A DNA stretch of 64,000 nucleotides from Pseudomonas oryzihabitans (GCF_024652905.1 NZ_CP102428.1:4324001-4388000); one strand, 5' to 3'; positions 18,602-28,052 are shown, counted from the stretch's first letter. The notes: generated from the letters alone by a model not told the origin. Numbers and translations are program-made.

Positions 18602-19720
18602 ATGAAAGGTTTCGCTCGCCGCGGGCAGTGGGCTGTCCGGCTGGTAACGCTTATCGCTTGCTTTCTGATTGCTCCGGCCTTCGCCGAGACGCGCCAGGTC
18701 ACTGACGTCCTCGGGCGCACGGTGACCATCGACGCGCCGGCCAAGCGCGTGGTGCTGGGCTTCCACTATGGCGACTACCTGGCGGTCGGTGGCGAGCACG
18801 CCTTCGACGCCGTGGTCGGTGTCTCCCGCGGTGCCTGGGAGCGCAAGGTGCCGGCCAACTGGGCGCTCAACGTCGCCCACCGGCCCTCCCTGGCCACCCT
18901 TCCCGATGTGGGGGAGACGGAAAACAATAGTTTTTCCGTGGAGAAGGTGCTCGCTCTAAAGCCGGACCTGGTGGTGCTGGCCGCCTGGCAATTCCAGGCG
19001 CTGGACAGCGAGGTCAAGCGCCTCGAACAGCTCGGCATCCCGGTGGTGGCGATCGACTACAACGCCCAGACCCTGGAACGCCACCTGGCCTCCACCCGCT
19101 TGCTCGGCATCATCACCGGCCAGGAGGCACGGGCCAACGAGCTGGCCGACTTCTATGCCAAGGTGGTGCAGGACATCCAGACCCGCATCGCCGCGGCCCA
19201 TCGGCCGAAACCGCGGGTCTACGCCGAATTCGGCAACAAGGGCCCGGCCGAGTACTCCTTCACCTATGGCCGCAACATGTGGGGCGCCATGGTCACCCTG
19301 GCCGGCGGCGACAACATCGCCGCGCCCTTCATCCAGTGGTGGGGGGTGATGAATCCGGAGCAGGTGCTCATGGCCCAGCCGGAGGTCATCTTCATCTCCG
19401 GGCGCGAGGACAACAGCAATCCCACCGCCTTGCCCATGGGCCCCGGCGTGACCGCCGATGACGCCCGCAGCCATCTGCGCGCCTTCATGCAGCGACCGGG
19501 CTGGAGCAATCTGCCGGCGATCCGCGACGGGCGTCTCTATGGTGTCTACCAGGGTGCCTCGCGCAGCCTGGAAGACTTCGCCATGCTGCAGTTCATCGCC
19601 AAGCAGCTCTATCCGGATCTGTTCCAGGACATGGATCCCATGGCCAACTACCGTGAGTTCTACCGCCGCTACATGCCGATCCAGCCCCAGGGCACCTTTG
19701 CCATAGGCCTGAACCCATGA
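18602..19720 (+). CDS. Iron-chelate type ABC transporter, periplasmic binding protein
   Basis: 372 residues with a signal peptide (cleavage near APAFA-ETR). It has a Fe-B12 binding-protein fold, with VTDVLGRTVTIDAPAKRVVL, typical of siderophore/haem binding proteins, then FSVEKVLALKPDLVVLAA and RLLGIITGQEARANELADFY. It overlaps the permease gene by 4 bases. The nearby TonB-dependent receptor suggests an iron-siderophore or other metal-chelate cargo. It is clearly distinct from the riboswitch-linked binding protein at 12498. No riboswitch and no convincing Fur box are seen before it; a MITE-like element ends 30 bases upstream. Confidence 0.8.
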   Translation: MKGFARRGQWAVRLVTLIACFLIAPAFAETRQVTDVLGRTVTIDAPAKRVVLGFHYGDYLAVGGEHAFDAVVGVSRGAWERKVPANWALNVAHRPSLATLPDVGETENNSFSVEKVLALKPDLVVLAAWQFQALDSEVKRLEQLGIPVVAIDYNAQTLERHLASTRLLGIITGQEARANELADFYAKVVQDIQTRIAAAHRPKPRVYAEFGNKGPAEYSFTYGRNMWGAMVTLAGGDNIAAPFIQWWGVMNPEQVLMAQPEVIFISGREDNSNPTALPMGPGVTADDARSHLRAFMQRPGWSNLPAIRDGRLYGVYQGASRSLEDFAMLQFIAKQLYPDLFQDMDPMANYREFYRRYMPIQPQGTFAIGLNP

Positions 19721-20775
19721 GCGCTTCCTCACCCTCCAGCCACGCGGACGCCATCGCCGACCAGCGCGCCCGCGAGCGGCGGCGCTGGCGGGCCTGCGGG
19801 GTGTTTCTGCTGCTGACCCTGGCGGGTCTGGTGCTGGACATCGCCACCGGGCCTTCGCTGCTTTCACCGCTGGAGGTGCTCAAGTCCCTGACCGGCCTCG
19901 GCGAGCGGCAGCCGATGACCGACGCCATCGTCCGCGACCTGCGCCTGCCGGTGGCGCTGATGGCCCTGGCGGTGGGCGCCGCCCTTGGCGCCGGCGGAGC
20001 GCAGATGCAGACGCTGCTCAACAATCCCATGGCCAGTCCCTACACCCTGGGCATGGCGGCTGCCGCCGGCTGTGGCGCGGCCCTCAGCCTGGCACTGGGC
20101 AGCTTCGGCCTGGGCGCGCTGATCGGGGTGCCGCTGGGCGCCTTCGTCTTCGCCATGCTGGCGGCACTGTTCCTTTTCGCCCTGGCTTCGCTCAAGCGCA
20201 CCGGCAGCGACACCATCATTCTCGGTGGCATCGCCCTGCTGTTCCTCTTCCAGTCATTGCTGTCGCTGGTGCAGTTCCTGTCCTCGCCGGAGCTTTCCCA
20301 GCAGATCCTCTTCTGGTTGTTCGGCAGCCTCGGTCGCGCCACCTGGACCACCCTGGCCATCGTTGCCGGGGTGACCCTGCTGTGCTGCATTCTGCTCTTG
20401 CGCGATGCCTGGAAACTGGCCGCGCTGCGCCTGGGCGAGGCGCGTGCCGAGAGCCTGGGCGTGGACATCCGCCGCCTGCGCCTCAAGGTACTGATCCTGG
20501 TGGCGGTGATGACCGCCACGGCCACCAGCTTCGTCGGGGTGATCGGCTTCGTTGGCCTGGTCGCGCCCCATATCGCCCGCTGGCAGGTGGGGGAGGATCA
20601 GCGCTTCCTGCTGCCACTGTCCGCCATCTGCGGCGCCCTTATGCTGTCCTTCGCCTCGGTGCTGTCCAAGTCGATCCTGCCCGGGGCGCTGTTTCCGGTG
20701 GGCATCGTCACCGCCATCGTCGGGGTGCCCTTCCTGCTCTGGCTCATCTTCGCCCCGCGCAGGTCCAGCCTATGA
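19717..20775 (+). CDS. Iron-chelate type ABC transporter permease (FecCD family)
   Basis: 352-residue membrane protein with a long charged N-terminal tail before the first helix. Family motifs include LRLPVALMALAVGAALGAGG, LLNNPMASPYTLGMAAAAG and FVGVIGFVGLVAPHIARW. It overlaps the binding-protein gene by 4 bases and the ATPase gene by 4 bases, so the three are one operon. Confidence 0.88.
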   Translation: MSASSPSSHADAIADQRARERRRWRACGVFLLLTLAGLVLDIATGPSLLSPLEVLKSLTGLGERQPMTDAIVRDLRLPVALMALAVGAALGAGGAQMQTLLNNPMASPYTLGMAAAAGCGAALSLALGSFGLGALIGVPLGAFVFAMLAALFLFALASLKRTGSDTIILGGIALLFLFQSLLSLVQFLSSPELSQQILFWLFGSLGRATWTTLAIVAGVTLLCCILLLRDAWKLAALRLGEARAESLGVDIRRLRLKVLILVAVMTATATSFVGVIGFVGLVAPHIARWQVGEDQRFLLPLSAICGALMLSFASVLSKSILPGALFPVGIVTAIVGVPFLLWLIFAPRRSSL

Positions 20776-21569
20776 TCCGCCTCCATGACCTCGCGCTGAA
20801 GCGCGGCGACCGCACCGTGATTTCCGGTTTGAGCACCGAGCTGCATCCCGGCCAGGTCCATGTGATCCTCGGCCCCAACGGCACCGGCAAGACCACCCTG
20901 CTGCGCGCCCTGGCCGGGGACCTGCCGCTGGCGGCCGGCCATATCGAACGCGGCGAGCGGCGGCTGGTGGCGGGTGCTTCGCTCCGCGCTCAGCGCGAGG
21001 GTTGGCGCCAGGGCGTGGCCTACATGCCCCAGGATTCCCATGCCGAGGCGGCGCTGTCGGTGCTGGAGACGGTGGCCATGGGCAGTCTGGAACGGCTGAC
21101 CCTGCATCTGGACGATGAGCTGTTGGAACGGGCGCTGGGCAAGCTCGACGAGGTGGGGATCGGCCATCTGGCGTCGCGCCAGCTGGGCGCCCTGAGTGGC
21201 GGTCAGCGGCAGCTGGTGTTCTTCGCCCAGGTGCTGATGCGCGAACCCGAGGTAATGCTGCTGGACGAACCGGTCAGCGCGCTGGATCTGCGGCACCAGA
21301 TCAACCTGCTCGATCGGGTACGCCACGAGACCCGGCTGCACCAGCAGGTGACCGTGGTGGTGCTGCACGACCTCAACCTGGCCTGCCAGTACGCCGATTC
21401 GCTGCTGGTGCTGGTGAACGGTGGCCTGCTGGCCGCCGGGCGACCCGCGGCCATCGTCACCGCCGACCTGCTGGAGGCCACCTACGGCGTGGCGGTGGAC
21501 ATCCTGCAGGACCGCCAGGGCCGTCCGGTGGTCCAGCCGCTGACCGGCCAGGCCTTCAGCGAGGCCTGA
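20772..21569 (+). CDS. Iron-chelate type ABC transporter ATP-binding protein
   Basis: 265-residue ATPase. Walker A is GPNGTGKTT, the signature is LSGGQRQLVFFAQVL, Walker B is VMLLDEPVSALD, and the switch histidine is in VVLHDLN. ATG 20772-20774 overlaps the permease stop (20773-20775). Completes the FecBCDE-like importer with the two genes upstream. Confidence 0.9.
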   Translation: MIRLHDLALKRGDRTVISGLSTELHPGQVHVILGPNGTGKTTLLRALAGDLPLAAGHIERGERRLVAGASLRAQREGWRQGVAYMPQDSHAEAALSVLETVAMGSLERLTLHLDDELLERALGKLDEVGIGHLASRQLGALSGGQRQLVFFAQVLMREPEVMLLDEPVSALDLRHQINLLDRVRHETRLHQQVTVVVLHDLNLACQYADSLLVLVNGGLLAAGRPAAIVTADLLEATYGVAVDILQDRQGRPVVQPLTGQAFSEA

Positions 21570-21592
21570 TTCCAAAGAGCCGTAAAGCGGCT

Positions 21593-21717
21593 AACAAAAC
21601 GTAGCGAGCGGCTGTCAGGCGGGTGCGCGCGGCGCGCAGGAGCCGCAGTGTACAAGTAGTACATGAGGACTCCGAGCACTGCACGCGCCCGCCTGGCGGA
21701 CGCGCAGTAGTTTTGTT
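21593..21717. repeat. 125-bp palindromic element, copy A
   Basis: It is bounded by AACAAAAC (21593-21600) and GTTTTGTT (21710-21717). A second copy of the same length lies in opposite orientation at 32448-32572; the two align along their whole length with scattered mismatches. The centre holds TGTAC-N5-GTACA. It lies between the convergent ABC transporter and TonB receptor genes and may act as a terminator. Confidence 0.8.
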
Positions 21718-21725
21718 GGGTGCTT

Positions 21726-23852
21726 TTAGAAGGTGTAGGTGAAGCCGGCCTGCACCGTACGCGGCTCGCCCGGATAGCTGTAGGCGTTCCAGGAACTCTC
21801 GTCGTAGCCCTTGTTGAAGACGTTGCGCACGTCCAGGTTCAGTCGCAGGTGCTTGTCGACCTTGTAGAAGCTCAACAGGTCGGTGACCGTGTAGCTGTCC
21901 ATGGTGTAGTCGCTGGCAATTGTTTTCTGGCCTTCGCGTTCGCCCACGTACTTGACATTGGCGCCCAGTCCCAGGCCGCGCAGCACGCCGTCATGGAATT
22001 CGTAGACGTTGAGCAGGTTGACGGCATTGCGCGGGATATTGGTCAGGCGCGTACCGCGGGCCAGGGTGTTGTCCTTGGTGACCTCGGCATCGGTGAAGGC
22101 GTAGCCGCCGAGGATGCGCCAGTTGGGCGTCAGGTCGCCGGTCACGTTGACCTCGAAGCCACGGCTGCGTACCTCGCCGGCGGCGACGTTGAAATTCGGA
22201 TCGACCGGGTCCAGGGTCAGGACGTTTTCCTTGACCGTATGGAAAATCGCCGTGTCGACGCTGAGGCGGCCGTCCAGCGCCGCCCACTTCATGCCTACCT
22301 CGTAGGCCTTGCCTTCCTCGGGGTCGAAACCGCCGCCCAGGCGCGCCGCGCCGGTGTTGGGCTTGAACGACTTGGAGGCGCTGGCATAGAGCGCCAGTTC
22401 CGGGGTGAGGTCGTAGCTGACGCCCAGGCGCGGGGTGACGGCGTTGTCGGCGTTGGACCAGCTCTGACCACCGGCGACGAAGTTGTCGTAATCGTGCTCG
22501 AAGCGCTCCAGGCGCACGCCACCCAGCACCTTGAAACGCTCGGTGAGGGCGATCTGGTCCTGCACGAAGGCCGCCCAGGTCTTGAGGGTCTCGTGGTCGT
22601 GGGTGGGCGTACGGGTCAGGGCCGGGCGCGGCTGGCCGAGGACCGGATCGACCAGGTTGACCGGATAGGCGCTGACACTGCCTGGCGAGCGCTGGATGAT
22701 CGACTGATAGTCGTAGTCTTCCACCTCGATCCCGGTGATCAGGGTGTGGCCGAGGCCGAAGGTGTCGAAGCGACCGGTCAGGTTCAGCTGCAGGTCGCGA
22801 TCGCTCCACTCCAGCTTGCGGTAGTTGAAGTTGCGGCCCAGAGTCACGCCGTCGGCCTGCACGCCGTTGGCTTCCACGGCATTGCCCTTGAGGCTGCCGT
22901 CCAGGTACTGGAAGCCGCCGGCCAGGGTCCAGGCGTCGTTGAGCTGGTGCTCGAAGCGCAGCTGATAGGCCTCGCTGTCGCTGTGCAGCAGGTTGGTGGT
23001 GCCCTTTTCCCAGGCATTGGTGGAGCGATTGGCTTCGGCGCGCTGGGTGAGGTAGTTGGTGCGACCGCGATCCAGTGGGGCGTTGCTGCGGATGATGTCC
23101 GCTTCGAAGGTGATGAGGGTGGCGTCGGTGGCCTGCCAGCTCAGCACCGGCGCGACCTCGTAGCGTTCGTGCTCGACATCGTCGCGGAAGCTGTCGCCGC
23201 CTTCGGCGATTAGGTTGAGGCGATAGGCCAGGCGACCGTCTTCATCCACCGGGCCGGTGGTGTCCAGGGTGCCACGACGCAGCCCCTGGTCGGTGAACTG
23301 GCTGCCGAGGGAGGTCTTGCGCTCGCCCAGGGGCTGCTTGGTGACCACGTTGAAGGTGCCGCCTGGATCGCTACGGCCATAGAGGGTCGCCGCCGGGCCG
23401 CGCAGGACCTCGACTCGCTCCAGGGTGGCGGCATCCGGCGCACTGGGATAGCCGCGGTTCATGGGAAAGCCGTTGCGGAAATACTCGGAGCTGGTGAAGC
23501 CGCGCACCGTATAGCTGGTCAGGCCCTGGCCGCCGAAGTTGTTGCCACGGCCGACGCCGCCGGCCTGGTCCAGCGCCTGCTGCAGGCGGGTGGCGGAGAG
23601 ATCGTCGAGGGCCTCGCGGGAGACCACGCTCACCGACTGGGGCGTCTCGTGCAGCGGGATGTCGGTGCGTGTCGCACTGCTGGAACGTTCCGCCTTGTAG
23701 CCCTGCACCGGCCCGGTGGGCGATTCGGCCGCGCCGACGATGGTGAGCTCGGACAGGGCCTGAGGCGAATCTTCCGTCTGCTCCTGGGCATGACCAGTGA
23801 GGGGGAGGGCACAGAGGGGCAGCAGATAGAAGGCAGGAACCAGCCGGCGCAT
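21726..23852 (-). CDS. TonB-dependent siderophore receptor
   Basis: About 708 residues. Signal peptide to about residue 23 (cleavage after TGHA), then an N-terminal plug domain (IPLHETPQSVSVVSREAL, VEVLRGPAATLYGRSDPGG) and a 22-strand beta-barrel ending in the outer-membrane C-terminus AGFTYTF. The plug and the RGPAATLYG motif are those of the ferrichrome/catecholate-type siderophore receptors. No N-terminal signalling domain, so it is not an FpvA/FecA-type transducer. Start at ATG 23850-23852, behind AGGA. It is convergent with the ABC importer, and the two probably move the same chelate. The exact ligand cannot be told from the sequence. Confidence 0.9.
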   Translation of the reverse strand: MRRLVPAFYLLPLCALPLTGHAQEQTEDSPQALSELTIVGAAESPTGPVQGYKAERSSSATRTDIPLHETPQSVSVVSREALDDLSATRLQQALDQAGGVGRGNNFGGQGLTSYTVRGFTSSEYFRNGFPMNRGYPSAPDAATLERVEVLRGPAATLYGRSDPGGTFNVVTKQPLGERKTSLGSQFTDQGLRRGTLDTTGPVDEDGRLAYRLNLIAEGGDSFRDDVEHERYEVAPVLSWQATDATLITFEADIIRSNAPLDRGRTNYLTQRAEANRSTNAWEKGTTNLLHSDSEAYQLRFEHQLNDAWTLAGGFQYLDGSLKGNAVEANGVQADGVTLGRNFNYRKLEWSDRDLQLNLTGRFDTFGLGHTLITGIEVEDYDYQSIIQRSPGSVSAYPVNLVDPVLGQPRPALTRTPTHDHETLKTWAAFVQDQIALTERFKVLGGVRLERFEHDYDNFVAGGQSWSNADNAVTPRLGVSYDLTPELALYASASKSFKPNTGAARLGGGFDPEEGKAYEVGMKWAALDGRLSVDTAIFHTVKENVLTLDPVDPNFNVAAGEVRSRGFEVNVTGDLTPNWRILGGYAFTDAEVTKDNTLARGTRLTNIPRNAVNLLNVYEFHDGVLRGLGLGANVKYVGEREGQKTIASDYTMDSYTVTDLLSFYKVDKHLRLNLDVRNVFNKGYDESSWNAYSYPGEPRTVQAGFTYTF

Positions 23853-23881
23853 TGTTGTTGTCCTGGAATTCGGGGAGGCGG

Positions 23882-23911
23882 ATTCTAGAGCGCCTGACAA
23901 AGGGGATACAA
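23882..23911 (-). promoter_or_regulatory. Candidate sigma70 promoter of the TonB receptor
   Basis: On the minus strand TTGTAT (23906-23911) and TAGAAT (23882-23887) are separated by 18 bases and lie about 30 bases upstream of the start codon. The overlapping bases are only weakly palindromic, so Fur control is not established. Confidence 0.5.
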
Positions 23912-24097
23912 CTGCGAGTCGTTACCGCCTGAGACATATTTTCATCGGACTGGTCGGTTCGTGGGGGGAACTTGTTTGCCGAAGGGCACGAAGGGTGCGT
24001 CGCAGAGGACGGTTGCCGGGCCTGCCGCAGCGGGCCTCGGGAGGCGACGCCGGCGCTTTTGCCGTAGCATGCCGCTCCTTTGCCGTCGTGATCGCCC

Positions 24098-25036
24098 ATG
24101 AATACCGCCACCCTTGCCCGCCTTACCGACCTGCTCTTGGTCGCCCTCGATCCGCCCCCTGCCGAGGCGCGCCGACTGGTGCACGGCCGTGGCCGGTTGC
24201 TGCCGGGGCTGGAACAACTGACCGTCGACTGGCTGGAAGGCGTGGTGCGGGTAGGGCTGTTCCGCGAAGTGCCCGCGGTCGAGCTGGAGGCCCTGCGCAC
24301 GACCCTGACGGCCCTGGGCGAGACCCCGGCGTGGCGCGCCAGCGGTGCCAGTAGCCTGCTGTTGCAGCATCGTTACCGCCTGGATGCCGCCAGCGAGGCG
24401 CTGATCGGCGCGCCGGTGGGCGAGCACGTCATCCATGAGGACGGCCTGACGTTCGGCCTGGATCTGTCCCGTCACCAGAATATGGGGCTGTTCCTCGACA
24501 TGCGCCTGGGCCGCCGCTGGGTGCGCGAGCAGGCCGCCGGCCTGCGCATCCTCAACCTGTTCGCCTACACCTGTGGTTTCTCCGTAGCGGCCCTGGCCGG
24601 CGGCGCGGCCCAGGTGGTCAATCTGGACATGGCTCGCGGGCCCTTGACCCGCGGCCGCGAGAATCATCGGCTCAATGGCCATGACCTGGGCAAGGTCAGC
24701 TTTCTCGGCCACGAACTGTTCAAGTCCTGGGGCAAGGTGCGCAAGCTCGGGCCCTATGATCTGGTGATCGTCGACCCGCCCAGCTTCCAGCAAGGCAGCT
24801 TCGCCCTGACCAAGGACTATGCGCGCATCCTGCGCCGGTTGCCGGAGCTGCTCACCCCTGGCGGGCGAGTGCTGGCCTGCGTCAACGATCCCGGTGTGGG
24901 GGCGGACTTCCTCATCGCCGGCATGGCCCAGGAAGCACCGGGACTGGCCTTCGTCGAGCGCCTGGCCAATCCACCGGAATTCGCCGACGAGGACCCCGAG
25001 GGCGGCCTCAAGGTACTGGTCTTCGGACAGTCCTGA
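24098..25036 (+). CDS. Class I SAM-dependent methyltransferase, rRNA type (RlmI/RlmK-like)
   Basis: 312 residues. An N-terminal region is followed by the methyltransferase core. SAM-binding motif I is ILNLFAYTCGFSVAALAGG, motif II includes VVNLDMARGPL, and the catalytic-type motif IV is LVIVDPPSFQQG. This pattern (LFAYTCGFSV..A..GA, RG...GR.NH, DPPSF) is that of the 23S rRNA methyltransferase group containing RlmI and the C-terminal half of RlmKL. It lacks the PUA domain of RlmI. The substrate position is not known. It stands alone between the divergent TonB receptor and the convergent serine hydrolase. Confidence 0.75.
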   Translation: MNTATLARLTDLLLVALDPPPAEARRLVHGRGRLLPGLEQLTVDWLEGVVRVGLFREVPAVELEALRTTLTALGETPAWRASGASSLLLQHRYRLDAASEALIGAPVGEHVIHEDGLTFGLDLSRHQNMGLFLDMRLGRRWVREQAAGLRILNLFAYTCGFSVAALAGGAAQVVNLDMARGPLTRGRENHRLNGHDLGKVSFLGHELFKSWGKVRKLGPYDLVIVDPPSFQQGSFALTKDYARILRRLPELLTPGGRVLACVNDPGVGADFLIAGMAQEAPGLAFVERLANPPEFADEDPEGGLKVLVFGQS

Positions 25037-25181
25037 GCCTGGCGTTGCCGTGATACCCGGCGCCGATGAGGCAGGCACTGGCACAGGTACCGCAGGCACA
25101 CATCGTTACGGCAATCCCTCCGCAGACCGCTCTCCACTGCCAGAGCCCCATCGCGCCGAGGAGCCGTCCAGGGCGCGCTTC

Positions 25182-26378
25182 TCAGGCTCTGCGGTGAGCC
25201 GCGAGCGCCTCATAAACGGCCGTTTCGAAGTCCAGGTAACCCTTGACCGAAGGCGGATCGACGAAGGGCAGGATCTGCGTGGCCCAGAAGCCACCTATGC
25301 CGTTCTGCCGGTCGATCCAGTAGTAGAGGTTGGCCAGCCCGGCCCAGGCCAGGGAGCCGGCTGGGCGACCGGTCGGGGCATCGGTGTCGTTGATCATGAA
25401 GGTCAGTCCCCAGGACTTCGCCATGCCGGGAAAGAATTCGGCCGGGTTGGACAGGTGGGGAATGACACCGGGCAGGCCCCTGATCTTCAGCGCGCCGAGT
25501 CCGTTCGCCGCGGCCATCCGCACGGTCTCCGGCCTGAGCACCCGCCCGTCGGGGCCGTCGCCGTCGTTGAGCCACAGGCGGATGAACTTGGCGTAGTCCA
25601 GGGCCGTCGAGTAGAGGCCGTGCCCGCCCATGAAGACCTCCGGCTCCTGCGGTAGCACGAAGTCGTCGAGAGGAGCGAGTTGGCCGGTGGCGTCGCGCTG
25701 GTGCAGGGTGGCGAGCCTGTCGCGCATGTCGGCGGTAAGCACGAAGGCGGAATCATGCATCCTCAGGGGAGCGAAGATCCGCTCCGCGAAAACTTCGTCC
25801 AGGCGGCGGCCAGTGATGCTTTCCACGACCAGACCGGCCCAGTCGATGTTCGAGCCGTATTCCCATCGTTCGCCCGGATCGAAGAGCAGCGGCGTTTCCA
25901 GGGCGGCGCGGGTAGCGGTGATGACGCTGGGTTGGCCGTGCTCGGTGGCGAGGCGCTGGTAGTGCGCATTGAAGAAGTCGTAACCAAAGCCTGCCGTGTG
26001 CAGCAACAGCATGCGGGTGGTGATGGCTCGCCGCGGCGCACGCAGGCGCGGTTGGCCATCGTCGGCAAAGCCTTCGAGCACCTGCAGCTTGCCGATGGCG
26101 GGCACATAGGTGCTGGCGGGCGCATCCAGGTCGAGCAGGCCCTGCTCCACCAGTTGCAGTACCGCGGTCCCGGTAATCGCCTTGGTAGTGGAGAAAATCG
26201 CGCACAGGCTGTCGGGCGCCATGAGGTCGGCACTGCCTAGGGTGCGCCTGCCGGCGGCGCCCACATAGAGATTGCCGTGCCGGTTGGTTACCACGGCGGC
26301 AACGCCGGGAACGCCTGGGGTGCTCTCGACGGCCCTGGCCAGGATCGCGTCCGCGGCCGTTTTGAGAGTGTCTGCCAT
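25182..26378 (-). CDS. Serine hydrolase, class C beta-lactamase/family VIII esterase
   Basis: 398 residues. The catalytic serine and lysine are S63 and K66 in FSTTK, the tyrosine is Y174 in YGSN, and a WGL segment near residue 340 takes the place of the KTG box. This set (SxxK, YxN, W-x-G) marks EstB-type esterases and related penicillin-binding-fold hydrolases rather than true AmpC, and no signal peptide is seen, so it probably acts in the cytoplasm on small esters. ATG 26376-26378 is the start. The AraC regulator that follows on the same strand 132 bases upstream may control it. Substrate unknown. Confidence 0.8.
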   Translation of the reverse strand: MADTLKTAADAILARAVESTPGVPGVAAVVTNRHGNLYVGAAGRRTLGSADLMAPDSLCAIFSTTKAITGTAVLQLVEQGLLDLDAPASTYVPAIGKLQVLEGFADDGQPRLRAPRRAITTRMLLLHTAGFGYDFFNAHYQRLATEHGQPSVITATRAALETPLLFDPGERWEYGSNIDWAGLVVESITGRRLDEVFAERIFAPLRMHDSAFVLTADMRDRLATLHQRDATGQLAPLDDFVLPQEPEVFMGGHGLYSTALDYAKFIRLWLNDGDGPDGRVLRPETVRMAAANGLGALKIRGLPGVIPHLSNPAEFFPGMAKSWGLTFMINDTDAPTGRPAGSLAWAGLANLYYWIDRQNGIGGFWATQILPFVDPPSVKGYLDFETAVYEALAAHRRA

Positions 26379-26510
26379 CGTCTGATCTCGCTCTGGCGCT
26401 GGTTTACGCGCCCGGTCGGGCGCGCGTGGCGAGATCTTGCGATGACCAGGGTCCGGGGTGATATCCGGCCTCGGCAGGCGCTGTCTGCCATCGGCAGATA
26501 GCCGAGACGG

Positions 26511-27521
26511 TCAGGCGGTGCCGCGGCGCAGGGTGTCTGAAGGTCGCTCGCCGAAACGCAGGCGATAGCTGCGGGCGAACTCGCCCATGTTGATATAGCC
26601 CCAGGCCGCGGCGATGGCGGACACGCTGGCACCAAGTGGTGCGGCGCTCAAGACTCGGCGCGCCCCTTGTAGGCGTTGCTCGCGCAGGAAGGCGCTGGGT
26701 GGATAACCGCGAAAGCTCTTGAAGGCGGCACTCAGGGTGCGGACGCTGGTGCCCACGGCGCGGGCGACATCGGCCATGGTGGGCAACTCGGCAGCATGCT
26801 CGATCATGAATTGCTCGGCGGCGCGGACCGTGCGCGGGGCCAGGCGGTGGCAGGGATCGTTCAGGTCCAAGCCGGCGCGCAAGGCCCACTCGTTGAGCAG
26901 GCGGACGCAGATGGTCTGCTCCAGGTGTCGAGCGAGCGGCCCCTGGGTGAGCCGTTCCGGCGCTTCGGCGATGGAGCGGGCGACGTAATCCATCAGCCCC
27001 AGCCAGCTGGATTCCGCGCCGCCCAGACCCACCTTGGCCTGCCAGAGCGCATCGCCGGGATTGAAGCCGAACCAGTCGAGGGCGGTCCGCTCCAGTAATT
27101 CGTGGGGAATGGTCAGGTTGAATTGCAGATGGTCGGGATCGAAGTCGACCCAGTAATCGGTCCGACTGCAGTCGACGACGAAGGAGCTGCCCACCGGAGT
27201 TTCGACCGCCTGTTCGCGATCCACCCAGTGCCGCGCGGTCCCGCCGATGGTAGTGGCGACGAAGGCGTTGCCGGCGTCCTGGTCCCAATCCTTGATGTGT
27301 ACCGGGATGCCATAGGCGAAGCGGGTGGCGGTGATGGCGCCGATCTTCGCCGAGTGCATCGTCGAAGCCGGGGCGATGTGGCGACCGATGGGCGCCACGT
27401 CGTAGGGCATGTACACCTCGCTCGACCAGGCCTTGATCTCGTCCCAGGCGTTGGAGAAGACCTTGTGGTGCTGGGCGATCGGCCGCCCTTGAGCATCGAC
27501 GAGCAGTGCTTTCTCGAGCAT
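26511..27521 (-). CDS. AraC-family transcriptional regulator
   Basis: 336 residues. The N-terminal two-thirds matches the AraC_binding_2 cupin type (as in FeaR and related activators; VGSSFVVDCSRTDYW). The C-terminal 100 residues hold the two helix-turn-helix motifs (TMADVARAVGTSVRTLSAAF and IAAAWGYINMGEFARSYRLR). A ribosome site (GGGAGACAGG) precedes ATG 27519-27521. It lies upstream of, and parallel to, the serine hydrolase, so it may activate that gene; the effector is unknown. Confidence 0.85.
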   Translation of the reverse strand: MLEKALLVDAQGRPIAQHHKVFSNAWDEIKAWSSEVYMPYDVAPIGRHIAPASTMHSAKIGAITATRFAYGIPVHIKDWDQDAGNAFVATTIGGTARHWVDREQAVETPVGSSFVVDCSRTDYWVDFDPDHLQFNLTIPHELLERTALDWFGFNPGDALWQAKVGLGGAESSWLGLMDYVARSIAEAPERLTQGPLARHLEQTICVRLLNEWALRAGLDLNDPCHRLAPRTVRAAEQFMIEHAAELPTMADVARAVGTSVRTLSAAFKSFRGYPPSAFLREQRLQGARRVLSAAPLGASVSAIAAAWGYINMGEFARSYRLRFGERPSDTLRRGTA

Positions 27522-27626
27522 GTCCTGTCTCCCTGCCGGCGTATTCGCCTACGGCGCAGTGGTTCGTTCGACTATAGGGCAGGGTTGCTGCGGTGTCGAC
27601 AGGGGCGAAAGGCTCTAGTCAGGCTA

Positions 27627-27845
27627 TTAGCGCCGGGGCAGGCGCCGGTAAAGCTGCTCGACCTTTTCCCGCGCCCAGGGCGTGCGGCGCAGGAAGGTCA
27701 GGCTGGATTTGATACTGGGCTCATGGGTGAAGCAGCGCAGCGGGATGCGCCGACCGAGTTCTTCCCAGCCGTGATGCTCCACCAGGCGGGTGAGCAGGGC
27801 TTCGAGGGTGATGCCTTCGAGGGAGGCGCGGGGCTTGTCGGACAT
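27627..27845 (-). CDS. VF530 family DNA-binding protein
   Basis: 72 residues. The conserved core [20 protein letters not shown] followed by [20 protein letters not shown] is the VF530 (DUF2132) family signature; the structure of the Vibrio fischeri member suggested DNA binding through a double helical bundle. Function in cells is unknown. The start at 27843-27845 fits family length; the frame extends 26 codons further upstream without conservation. Confidence 0.8.
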   Translation of the reverse strand: MSDKPRASLEGITLEALLTRLVEHHGWEELGRRIPLRCFTHEPSIKSSLTFLRRTPWAREKVEQLYRRLPRR

Positions 27846-27934
27846 CGGCTGGGCTCTGGATGAGGGGAGGGCAGTGTAGCCGCTGCAACGGCTCACTGCG
27901 CGTAGAAGGGGTCGACAGTCCATAAAGCGATGCT

Positions 27935-27967
27935 GTTCGATAATCGAACTGTTAGTCGATTATCGGA
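27935..27967. promoter_or_regulatory. PcaR-type operator upstream of pcaI
   Basis: GTTCGATAATCGAAC (27935-27949) is a perfect palindrome and differs from the published P. putida PcaR site (GTTCGATAATCGCAC) at one base. A second related core, GTCGATTATCGGAT, follows at 27955-27968. The pair lies 85-120 bases before pcaI. Confidence 0.85.
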
Positions 27968-28052
27968 TTGTTTGCGCGGGTGGGGCTTTGTAGTCTGACT
28001 CCAGACCGCCGCACCGGGCGGCGCCGACAACAAAGACGCGAGTCGACAATCC

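Noticed and set aside
23890-23935. Possible Fur box before the TonB receptor
   Set aside because: Only a loose GATAC...GTTACC symmetry is present; too few positions agree with the 19-base Fur consensus.
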